A stretch of DNA of 6,018 nt from assembly GCA_031286555.1 (NCBI GenBank), contig JAITUD010000304.1, positions 1-6,018 on the forward strand, in the 5' to 3' direction. Source of the stretch: Microbacterium sp. (GTDB lineage: Bacteria > Actinomycetota > Actinomycetes > Actinomycetales > Microbacteriaceae). Shown here piece after piece: positions 1 to 5,740 of this stretch (its first letter is position 1; every line of letters starts with the position of its first letter). Below the pieces are notes generated by a model that saw only the letters and a program-made list of their open reading frames with translations, had not been told where the DNA came from and did not search any database. The position numbers were made by a program, and so were the translations under genes.

Positions 1-1151
1 GTGACCTGCAGCTCGCTGAGGATGCCGTGCAGGAGGCCTTCCTGCGTGCGCTGTCGCAGGAGAGCTCGGGCACGGTGCTCGCGAATCCCTCGGCCTGGAT
101 CACCACCGCCGCCCGCCGCGTCGCCGTCGACGCCATCCGTCGCGAGCGCACGGCGGCGAGGGCACTGCCAACACTCGCCGCCGACGCGGCGACGGTCACA
201 GTGGATGCCGCGGACTTCGTGTTCACCGGGGATGAGCGCCTCGAGCTGATCCTCACCGTCTGTCATCCCGATCTCGCCGAGGAGACCCGGCTCGCGCTCG
301 CGCTGCGCTTCGCCTGCGGCATCGGCACGGGCGATGTGGCGGCCATGCTGCTGGTGTCCGAACCGACGATGGCCGCCCGGCTGACCAGGGCGAAGAAGAG
401 ACTGCACGAGTCCGGCATCCGCTTCGCGATGTCGGATGCCGCGCAGATGCGCACCAGGCTGCCCGACGCCCTCTCGGTGATCTCGCTGCTGTACACGACC
501 GGGTATGCGGCGCCGACGAGCGAAGACGGGCGCCGACTGTGCGCGGACGCCGTCGAGCTCGCGCGTGACGCGCGGCGGATCGCCGGCCACGACTCCGAGG
601 CGACCGGTCTGCTCGCCCTGCTGCTGCTCACCGAGGCGCGGCATCCGTCGCGTGTCGACCCAGCAGGGGAGCTGGTCGCCCTCGCGGAGGCGGATCGTCG
701 CCTCTGGGATCGAACGCTGATCGCCGAGGGCGAGGAACTCGCGACCGCGGCGCTGAACAGCGGGACCGGCCGGTTCGCGCTGCAGGCCGGAATCGCCGGC
801 CTGCACGCGATCGCGGCGCGCTGGGACGCGACCGACTGGCCGGCGATCGCTCGGCTCTACGACGGCCTCGTCGCGCAGTGGCCGTCGCCCTCGGCGAGGC
901 TGGCGCGGATCGTGGCGCGCGGCTATGCGGAGGGGATCGGGGCCGCGGGCGCGCGACTCGAGCTGGATGCCGATGAGGTGCTGTTCCAGGGTCCGCTCGC
1001 GGCGCAGGCGTTCGCGGTGCGCGCCGAGCTGGGTCTGCGCTCCGGTGACACGGACGGGGCTGCACATGACTTCCGGCAGGCGATCGCGCTCACCTCGGAT
1101 CCTGTGGTGCGGCGGCACCTCCACCGTCGGCTGTCTGATCGGGAGGGCTGA
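1..1151 (+). CDS. ECF sigma factor with long C-terminal extension (ECF42/SigJ-like, DUF6596), 5'-partial
   Basis: This is an alternative sigma factor that would direct RNA polymerase to a small regulon. The reading frame is open from base 3, and the first visible residues (DLQLAEDAVQEAFLRAL) are already inside sigma region 2, so the true start lies upstream; the GTG at 27 is internal. About 382 residues are visible; family members are usually near 400, so only a few dozen are missing. Counting from base 3: region 2 ends with NPSAWITTAARRVAVDAIRRER (28-49, promoter melting and -10 contact); CHPDLAEETRLALALR begins region 4 (about 87-102); the helix-turn-helix is near 106-134. Residues from about 139 form the helical TPR-like extension, with the family landmarks TTGYAAP, LLALLLLTEARHPSRVD and RLWDRTLIAEG. 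In this family the extension, rather than an anti-sigma factor, is thought to control activity. Consistently, no anti-sigma gene follows. Relatives often lie beside YCII/DGPF-domain genes; any such partner would be to the left, outside the window. The target promoters are unknown. Confidence 0.9.
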   Translation, partial: DLQLAEDAVQEAFLRALSQESSGTVLANPSAWITTAARRVAVDAIRRERTAARALPTLAADAATVTVDAADFVFTGDERLELILTVCHPDLAEETRLALALRFACGIGTGDVAAMLLVSEPTMAARLTRAKKRLHESGIRFAMSDAAQMRTRLPDALSVISLLYTTGYAAPTSEDGRRLCADAVELARDARRIAGHDSEATGLLALLLLTEARHPSRVDPAGELVALAEADRRLWDRTLIAEGEELATAALNSGTGRFALQAGIAGLHAIAARWDATDWPAIARLYDGLVAQWPSPSARLARIVARGYAEGIGAAGARLELDADEVLFQGPLAAQAFAVRAELGLRSGDTDGAAHDFRQAIALTSDPVVRRHLHRRLSDREG

Positions 1152-1160
1152 GTGCTTCCA

Positions 1161-1222
1161 GCTCCGGTCTCCCTGCTTGTGGGTGCAGATGCTGTCTGAC
1201 CCGCAGCGAGTGAGACCGGAGC
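1161..1222. terminator. Nested stem-loop between convergent genes, probable bidirectional terminator
   Basis: Perfect 11-bp arms, GCTCCGGTCTC at 1161-1171 and GAGACCGGAGC at 1212-1222, enclose a 40-base interval. That interval holds a second hairpin: GGGT (1181-1184) pairs with ACCC (1199-1202) and CAGA (1186-1189) with TCTG (1195-1198), leaving one bulged G and a 5-base loop. The outer stem starts 9 bases after the sigma-factor stop and ends 9 bases before the tetR stop on the other strand, so it serves both genes equally. There is no U-run, which is common for actinobacterial terminators. A role as a mobile repeat cannot be excluded from one copy. Confidence 0.65.
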
Positions 1223-1231
1223 GAGAGGAGG

Positions 1232-1783
1232 TCAGTCGGTGGAGCCGGTCGCTGTCAGCACCAGCGCGAGGAGCGCCCGCATCCGCTCCTCGTCGGGGAC
1301 CAGGCGGTCTCCGCCGTCGCCGCCGAGGGCGTTGTTGAAGTACAGGCCGTCGCTGAGCATCATGACCAGGTCGAGGGCGGCCTCGTCGCGCACTCGTGGG
1401 GCGATGGTGGCCGCCCAGAGTCGGCGGACGTCGTTCAGTGCGGCCACCGCTGCCGCGTGCCCGCCCTGGGCGAGTCTGGAGGTCGCGATGAGCGCTCGGT
1501 CGAGGGGGTCGTCGATCGCGACCGAAGTGCGCAGGTAGTAGGAGACGACACCCTCGTCCGCGGCCTCCATGCGCTGCACGTCGGTGTCGACGAGCGCCTT
1601 GAGGCGTGCGATGAGACCCGCTGCGAGATCCTCCTTCGAGCCGAAGTGGTAGAGCAGGCCGCCCTTCGACACGCCGGCCGCGCGGGCCGTGGCGTCGAGG
1701 GTCGCGGCGCGCTCGCCCTCATCGATGAGGAGGTGCTCGTAGGCGTCGAGGACGCCTTCCTTGGCGCGAGGCGGGCGCGGCAT
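1232..1783 (-). CDS. TetR-family transcriptional repressor
   Basis: A 183-residue DNA-binding repressor, close to the usual TetR-family length. The N-terminal helix-turn-helix spans about residues 27-53 and includes the typical AGVSKGGLLYHFGSKEDL (SKGxLYxHFxSKEDL pattern). The rest (about 60-183) is helical and variable and would form the ligand-binding and dimer domain; nothing in it identifies the ligand. I chose the ATG at 1783 because AGAGGAG lies 5 bases upstream and the protein then begins MPRPPRAKEG just before helix 1. A longer frame opening at 1873 would run through the operator and is unlikely. It is divergent from the MFS exporter, and the shared 104-base gap holds a palindrome overlapping both -10 boxes, so it most likely represses both itself and the pump until a pump substrate binds. 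The pairing resembles LfrR/LfrA and QacR/QacA in logic, but I do not claim orthology. Confidence 0.93.
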   Translation of the reverse strand: MPRPPRAKEGVLDAYEHLLIDEGERAATLDATARAAGVSKGGLLYHFGSKEDLAAGLIARLKALVDTDVQRMEAADEGVVSYYLRTSVAIDDPLDRALIATSRLAQGGHAAAVAALNDVRRLWAATIAPRVRDEAALDLVMMLSDGLYFNNALGGDGGDRLVPDEERMRALLALVLTATGSTD

Positions 1784-1788
1784 GGGAA

Positions 1789-1795
1789 CTCCTCT
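1789..1795 (-). promoter_or_regulatory. Ribosome binding site deciding the tetR start
   Basis: Read on the minus strand, AGAGGAG is followed by the 5-base spacer TTCCC and the ATG at 1783-1781. It is the strongest Shine-Dalgarno match near the 5' end of the gene and sets the 183-residue start over the upstream ATG at 1873. Confidence 0.8.
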
Positions 1796-1825
1796 GCTCA
1801 GTGGATGCTCAGTCGTGCTTCCATT

Positions 1826-1831
1826 ACTATA
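1826..1831 (-). promoter_or_regulatory. Putative -10 box of the tetR promoter (extended -10)
   Basis: On the minus strand this reads TATAGT, preceded by TGG, so it fits an extended -10 (TGnTATAnT). I see no convincing -35, which an extended -10 can tolerate. Transcription would start near 1819, giving a leader of about 36 bases before the ATG at 1783. The hexamer lies inside the left arm of the palindrome, so bound repressor would block it directly (autoregulation). Confidence 0.55.
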
Positions 1832-1843
1832 CCAACCGGACGG

Positions 1844-1849
1844 TATAGT
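1844..1849 (+). promoter_or_regulatory. Putative -10 box of the MFS exporter promoter
   Basis: TATAGT on the plus strand is a good match to the primary-sigma -10. Transcription would begin near 1856, leaving about 32 bases before the ATG at 1888, including AAGGAG at 1872-1877. No good -35 is visible at 16-18 bases upstream; TTCCAT at 1819-1824 is the nearest weak candidate, with a long 19-base spacer. The box sits in the right arm of the operator, so repression by occlusion is expected. Confidence 0.55.
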
Positions 1850-1887
1850 TATCTGGTCGTCCAGGAAGCACAAGGAGAAGTGACAGC

Positions 1888-3417
1888 ATGACCATCACCG
1901 CATCGATCCCCGTTCAGGAGACCGACGGCCCCCGCGTCGGAGCGCGGGGCTGGTGGGCGCTCGTCGTGCTCATGCTGCCGGTGCTGCTCGTCTCGGTCGA
2001 CAACACCGTCCTGAGCTTCGCACTGCCCGAGATCTCGCTGGCGCTCTCGCCGAGCGGGGCGGAGCAGCTCTGGATCATCGACGTCTATCCGCTCGTGCTC
2101 GCAGGGCTCCTGGTCACGATGGGCACGCTCGGCGACCGGTTCGGCCGGCGGCGGATGCTGCTCATCGGCGCCACCGGCTTCGCAGCCGTGTCGGCACTGG
2201 CGGCCTTCGCACCCACCGCGCTCACGCTGATCGGCGCCCGCGCGCTGCTCGGCTTCTTCGGCGCCATGCTGATGCCGTCGACGCTCTCGCTGCTGCGGTC
2301 GATCTTCACCAACCGCGATCAGCGCCGCATGGCCATCGCGGTGTGGGCCTCGGCGTTCTCGGCCGGCTCCGCGCTCGGCCCGATCGTGGGCGGCTTCCTG
2401 CTGGAGCACTTCTGGTGGGGCTCCGTGTTCCTCATCGCCGTGCCCGTGCTCATCCCGCTGCTGATCTGCGCGCCGCTGCTGGTGCCCGAGAGCCGTGACC
2501 CGCACCCCGGGCGCATCGACCCGATCAGCATCCTGCTGTCGATGGCCGCGATGATCCCCGTCGTGTACGCCATCAAGTCGTTCGCCGTCGACGGCCCGAC
2601 CTGGGCCGCAGGAGGGTTCGCCGTGCTCGGCATCCTGATGGGCGTGCTGTTCGTGCGCCGCCAGCTGCGGGCGGACGTCCCCATGCTCGACATGGCACTG
2701 TTCCGCCGCGGCTCGTTCTCGGGCGCCATCCTGGTGAACCTGCTCAGCGTGGTCGCCCTCGTCGGCTTCCTGTACTACGTGTCGCAGCATCTGCAGCTGG
2801 TGCTCGGACTGACGCCGATGGTCGCCGGTTTCGCCCTGGTGCCGGGCATGGCCGCGATGATCGTGTCGGGCCTGGCGATCGTGCCGCTGTCCCGCCGGGT
2901 CTCGCCGCACATCCTCATCCCTGCCGCGCTGGTCTTCTCGGTGATCGGCTACCTGCTGGTGGCGTTCACGAGCGGTTCGATCGCCGCACTCGTGCTGTCG
3001 TTCGTGTCGCTCGGCATCGGCATCGGCGCTGCCGAGACGATCTCGAACGAGCTGATCCTGGCGAGCGCGCCGCCCGAGAAGGCGGGAGCCGCCCGCGCGG
3101 TCTCCGAGACCGCCTACGAGCTCGGCGCCGTGCTGGGCACCGCGATCCTCGGCGGCATCATCACCGCGTTCTACCGCGGCGCGCTGGTGCTGCCCGAGGG
3201 GCTGGGGGCCGCGGCATCGGATGCCGCCCGCGAGACTCTCGCCGGTGCGTACACCGTCGCGCACGAGCTGCCCGACGCTCTGGCCGCGCAGCTCTGGGAT
3301 GCCGCGACCGCGGCCTTCGGCTCCGGCGTGGGCGTGACCTCGCTGATCGGTGCGGGACTCGTGGTGCTCGCCGCGGTCATCGCGGCGACTACGCTGAAAA
3401 CACGCACCCGCTCCTGA
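1888..3417 (+). CDS. MFS multidrug exporter, DHA2 family (14 TM; QacA/LfrA/SmvA-like)
   Basis: A 509-residue inner-membrane drug/proton antiporter, matching the roughly 500-515 residues of QacA, LfrA and SmvA. About 14 hydrophobic segments can be traced, the first at about 22-42 and the last at about 484-503. Family motifs: SVDNTVLSFALP (36-47, motif D1 in TM1), WIIDVYPL (62-69, TM2), motif A GTLGDRFGRRR (79-89, cytoplasmic loop 2-3), and motif C GSALGPIVGG (160-169, TM5), the mark of exporters. PPEKAGAARAVSETAYELG (395-413) leads into TM13. Membrane acidic residues D38, D65, E407 and E411 sit where QacA has D34, D61, E407 and D411, which favours cationic lipophilic substrates; no acidic residue is evident near the QacA D323 position. 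A soluble 50-residue loop (about 430-483) separates TM13 and TM14, as in this subfamily. AAGGAG at 1872-1877 supports the ATG. The gene is divergent from its likely TetR repressor. Substrates cannot be read from sequence; quaternary ammonium compounds, dyes or similar cations are the family expectation. Confidence 0.93.
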   Translation: MTITASIPVQETDGPRVGARGWWALVVLMLPVLLVSVDNTVLSFALPEISLALSPSGAEQLWIIDVYPLVLAGLLVTMGTLGDRFGRRRMLLIGATGFAAVSALAAFAPTALTLIGARALLGFFGAMLMPSTLSLLRSIFTNRDQRRMAIAVWASAFSAGSALGPIVGGFLLEHFWWGSVFLIAVPVLIPLLICAPLLVPESRDPHPGRIDPISILLSMAAMIPVVYAIKSFAVDGPTWAAGGFAVLGILMGVLFVRRQLRADVPMLDMALFRRGSFSGAILVNLLSVVALVGFLYYVSQHLQLVLGLTPMVAGFALVPGMAAMIVSGLAIVPLSRRVSPHILIPAALVFSVIGYLLVAFTSGSIAALVLSFVSLGIGIGAAETISNELILASAPPEKAGAARAVSETAYELGAVLGTAILGGIITAFYRGALVLPEGLGAAASDAARETLAGAYTVAHELPDALAAQLWDAATAAFGSGVGVTSLIGAGLVVLAAVIAATTLKTRTRS

Positions 3418-3424
3418 GGCGTGG

Positions 3425-3438
3425 CGGGGCGGTCCCCG
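3425..3438 (+). other. Small hairpin between the MFS gene and leuB
   Basis: CGGGG (3425-3429) pairs with CCCCG (3434-3438) across the 4-base loop CGGT. It starts 7 bases after the pump stop codon. Five GC pairs with no U-run make a weak terminator at best. It ends 3 bases before the leuB Shine-Dalgarno (AAGGAG, 3442-3447), so it could attenuate read-through or affect initiation. It could also be chance in GC-rich DNA. Confidence 0.3.
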
Positions 3439-3451
3439 AGCAAGGAGTGTC

Positions 3452-4501
3452 ATGTCGCGTGTCGTGAAGCTGGCCGTCATCCCCGGTGACGGCATCGGAC
3501 CCGAGGTCATCGCCGAGGCGGAGAAGGTGCTCGACGCCGTCACCGCCGGTGGCGACACGACCTTCGAGAAGACCCGCTTCTCGCTCGGCGCGGCCCGCTA
3601 CCTCGAGACCGGCGACACGCTCACCGACGACGACCTCGACGCGATCCGTGCACACGACGCCATCCTGCTCGGTGCCGTCGGCGGCCAGCCCGGCGACCCG
3701 CGGCTCAAGGATGCGAACATCGAGCGCGGGCTGCTGCTGAAGCTGCGCTTCGAACTGGACCACTACGTCAACCTGCGGCCGTCGAAGCTGTTCACCGGCG
3801 CTCCCGGGCCGCTGGCAGAGCCCGGTGAGATCGACTTCGTGGTCGTCCGCGAGGGCACCGAGGGCCCGTACGTGGGCAACGGCGGCAGCATCCGTCGGGG
3901 CACACCGCATGAGGTGGCCAATGAGACCAGCGTGAACACCGCCTACGGCGTCGAGCGCGTCGTGCGCTATGCCTTCGAACTGGCCGAGCGGCGCGACAAC
4001 CGTGTCACGCTGGTGCACAAGACCAACGTGCTCGTGAACGCCGGTGGGCTGTGGAAGCGCGTCGTCGACGAGGTGGCGCAGGAGCACCCCGGCGTGGCCG
4101 TAGACTATCTGCACGTCGACGCGGCCACGATCTTCCTGGTCACCAACCCTTCGCGCTTCGACGTGATCGTCACCGACAACCTCTTCGGCGACATCCTCAC
4201 GGATCTGGCCGGCGCCGTCACCGGTGGCATCGGACTCGCAGCCTCGGGCAACATCAACCCCGCCGGCGCCTTCCCCTCGATGTTCGAACCCGTGCACGGC
4301 TCGGCTCCCGACATCGCAGGACAGCAGAAGGCTGATCCGACCGCCGCCATCCTCTCCGTCGCCCTGCTGCTCGATCACCTCGGGCTGCGCGACGAGGCCG
4401 CCCGCGTGCAGCAGGCGGTCGAACAGGACATCGCCGCGCGGGATGCCTCGCGCAGCACCGCGCAGATCGGCGACGCGATCATCGCCCGGCTCCGGGCGTA
4501 A
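3452..4501 (+). CDS. leuB: 3-isopropylmalate dehydrogenase
   Basis: LeuB oxidises and decarboxylates (2R,3S)-3-isopropylmalate with NAD+ to give 4-methyl-2-oxopentanoate, in the cytoplasm, in leucine biosynthesis. The 349 residues match the family (about 335-360). Visible motifs: IPGDGIGPEV (10-19) at the N-terminus; R99 and R109 and VVREGTEGPYVGNGG (131-145; R133, Y140) for substrate; VHKTNVL (188-194) with catalytic K190; D223; the decarboxylating-dehydrogenase signature with TDNLFGDILTD (241-251; D247, D251 bind the metal) followed by GGIGL; and HGSAPDIAG (282-290) for NAD. The REGTEGPY form is that of actinobacterial LeuB such as the M. tuberculosis enzyme. AAGGAG (3442-3447) stands only 4 bases from the ATG, a short but usable spacing. 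Tartrate or homoisocitrate dehydrogenases are paralogues, but ilvE directly downstream supports leucine synthesis. The gene lies 34 bases after the pump gene with no clear promoter of its own. Confidence 0.95.
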   Translation: MSRVVKLAVIPGDGIGPEVIAEAEKVLDAVTAGGDTTFEKTRFSLGAARYLETGDTLTDDDLDAIRAHDAILLGAVGGQPGDPRLKDANIERGLLLKLRFELDHYVNLRPSKLFTGAPGPLAEPGEIDFVVVREGTEGPYVGNGGSIRRGTPHEVANETSVNTAYGVERVVRYAFELAERRDNRVTLVHKTNVLVNAGGLWKRVVDEVAQEHPGVAVDYLHVDAATIFLVTNPSRFDVIVTDNLFGDILTDLAGAVTGGIGLAASGNINPAGAFPSMFEPVHGSAPDIAGQQKADPTAAILSVALLLDHLGLRDEAARVQQAVEQDIAARDASRSTAQIGDAIIARLRA

Positions 4502-4555
4502 TCTGGGTTCCGGCGCACCATTCGCCAATATTTCGACCTGTCAGGACACCACATC

Positions 4556-5668
4556 ATGACCATCGGACTTCCCCTTCAGGCTCCTTCGCCCTCCGGACTC
4601 ATCTGGCAGGTGACCCGCAATGAGAACGCGCGCTCCGATGCCGAGCGCGAGGAGATCCTGCGCGATCCCGGATTCGGCGTGCACTTCACCGACCACATGG
4701 TCGACCTGTGCTGGTCCGAGAAGGGCGGCTGGCACCGCCCCCGCGTGCAGCCCTACGGCCCCATCCCTCTCGACCCTGCGGCGGCGGTGCTGCACTATTC
4801 GCAGGAGATCTTCGAGGGGCTCAAGGCCTACCGCCACGACGACGGCTCGGTGTGGACGTTCCGTCCGGACCGCAACGCCGCGCGCCTGCAGCGCTCGGCC
4901 CGCCGTCTCGCGCTGCCCGAGCTGCCGGAGGAGCTCTTCATCGAGTCGCTCAAGCAGCTCGTCGCCGTCGACTCCTCGTGGGTTCCGAGCAACCCCGAGG
5001 AGAGCCTCTACCTGCGTCCGTTCATGTTCGCCAAGGAGGCGTTCCTCGGCGTGCGGGCCGCGAAGAAGGTCGGCTACTACCTGATCGCGAGCCCCGCCGG
5101 CGCGTACTTCCCGGGCGGCGTGCAGCCGGTGAACATCTGGCTCTCCACCGACTACGCCCGCGCGGGCCACGGCGGCACGGGAGCGGCCAAGACCGGCGGC
5201 AACTACGCCTCGAGCCTGCTTCCGCAGGAGGAGGCGTACGCCAAGGGATGCCAGCAGGTGCTGTTCCTGGACGGCGAGTACATCGAGGAGCTCGGCGGAA
5301 TGAACCTCGTGCTGGTCACGAGCGACGGCCGACTGCTCACGCCGGAGTCCGACTCGATCCTGGCCGGCATCACGCTCGCCTCGATCCTGCAGCTCGCCGA
5401 GGACCGCGGCCTGACTGTCGAGCAGCGCAAGCTCTCGATCAACGAGTGGCGCGAGGGCGCGGCATCCGGCGAGATCGTGGGCGCCTTCGCGTGCGGCACC
5501 GCCGCCGTGGTCGTGCCGATCGGCAAGCTCATGGCGACCGACTTCGAGATCGTGCACGAGGGCCCCGAGTCGATCGAGCTGGCGATGTCGCTGCGTGAGG
5601 AGCTCCCCGACATCCAGTACGGCCGTCGCGAGGACAAGCACGGCTGGCTCGTCCGCCTCGACGCCTGA
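4556..5668 (+). CDS. ilvE: Branched-chain amino acid aminotransferase
   Basis: IlvE is a PLP enzyme that transfers an amino group between glutamate and the 2-oxo acids of leucine, isoleucine and valine, in the cytoplasm. At 370 residues it is the longer class IV (BCAT group II) form found in actinobacteria, rather than the roughly 310-residue E. coli form. Visible: YSQEIFEGLKAYR (81-93), LYLRPFMFA (151-159), the PLP lysine K212 in AAKTGGNYASSL (210-221), IEELGGMN (243-250) from the class IV signature, then SDSILAGITLASIL (265-278) and the cofactor-phosphate loop ACGTAAVVVPIG (312-323). All expected active-site elements are present. It starts 54 bases after leuB on the same strand and takes the LeuB product to leucine, so one transcript is likely. 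The Shine-Dalgarno is modest (AGGA at 4543-4546, 9 bases before the ATG); no good promoter is visible in the gap. Confidence 0.96.
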   Translation: MTIGLPLQAPSPSGLIWQVTRNENARSDAEREEILRDPGFGVHFTDHMVDLCWSEKGGWHRPRVQPYGPIPLDPAAAVLHYSQEIFEGLKAYRHDDGSVWTFRPDRNAARLQRSARRLALPELPEELFIESLKQLVAVDSSWVPSNPEESLYLRPFMFAKEAFLGVRAAKKVGYYLIASPAGAYFPGGVQPVNIWLSTDYARAGHGGTGAAKTGGNYASSLLPQEEAYAKGCQQVLFLDGEYIEELGGMNLVLVTSDGRLLTPESDSILAGITLASILQLAEDRGLTVEQRKLSINEWREGAASGEIVGAFACGTAAVVVPIGKLMATDFEIVHEGPESIELAMSLREELPDIQYGRREDKHGWLVRLDA

Positions 5669-5681
5669 CCCGTCAGCAGCA

Positions 5682-5716
5682 GCCGAAGGACCCGTCCGAT
5701 GGACGGGCCCTTCGGC
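5682..5716 (+). terminator. Strong hairpin terminator after ilvE
   Basis: Arms at 5682-5697 and 5701-5716 form a 16-bp stem around the 3-base loop GAT, beginning 13 bases after the ilvE stop. GCCGAAGG pairs with CCTTCGGC and CCCGTCC with GGACGGG; the only flaw is an A-C mismatch (5690/5708). No U-run follows, as is common in actinobacteria. On the minus strand the same mismatch becomes a G-U pair, so the hairpin is slightly better for transcripts entering from the right. It most likely ends the leuB-ilvE message. Confidence 0.8.
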
Positions 5717-5728
5717 ATGCCGGGTGAC

Positions 5729-5740
5729 TAGGCTGTTCGG
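5729..5740 (+). promoter_or_regulatory. Putative leaderless promoter -10 (TAGGCT) of the FAH-family gene
   Basis: TAGGCT (5729-5734) fits the actinobacterial TAnnnT -10 and ends 6 bases before the GTG at 5741, so transcription would start at or next to the start codon. No Shine-Dalgarno precedes the GTG, which fits a leaderless mRNA. A convincing -35 is missing; its place is taken by the right arm of the ilvE terminator. Confidence 0.5.

Larger units (their letters stand above)
1826..1849. promoter_or_regulatory. TetR operator palindrome controlling the divergent tetR and MFS genes
   Basis: A 24-bp dyad: left arm ACTATACC (1826-1833), centre CCGG (1836-1839), right arm GGTATAGT (1842-1849). 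The arms are exact reverse complements and the centre is self-complementary; only the two 2-base spacers (AA and AC) break symmetry, so 20 of 24 positions match. Length, dyad form and position between a TetR gene and a divergent exporter are those of a classical TetR-family operator. It is AT-rich at its ends in a GC-rich region because each arm also carries a TATAGT -10 box, one per direction, so one bound repressor would shut off both transcripts. Confidence 0.85.

Noticed and set aside
1..249. Frame starting with GTG at base 1
   Set aside because: Arg/Pro/Ser-rich shadow frame; the real sigma-factor reading frame begins at base 3 with region 2 residues.
628..1065. Minus-strand frame opposite the sigma factor
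   Set aside because: Mostly P, R, A and S, a typical shadow of GC-rich coding DNA; no domain.
1784..1873. Upstream ATG (1873) extending TetR by 30 residues
   Set aside because: The extension would encode the operator itself, lies upstream of the likely transcription start, has no family similarity, and lacks the good AGAGGAG site found before the ATG at 1783.
1849..3558. 569-codon open frame on the minus strand opposite the MFS gene
   Set aside because: Its translation is dominated by R, G, H, D, Q and E, as expected for the complement of a GC-rich membrane-protein gene. It has no recognisable domain and spans the operator-proximal region and the start of leuB.
3389..4528. 379-codon minus-strand frame opposite leuB
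   Set aside because: It is the antisense shadow of a gene with clear LeuB motifs, with low-complexity composition and no domain.
4502..4555. Possible promoter for ilvE (AT-rich CCAATATTTCG)
   Set aside because: The nearest -35-like word (TTCCGG, 4508-4513) stands only 13 bases from AATATT, too close, so co-transcription with leuB is the simpler reading.
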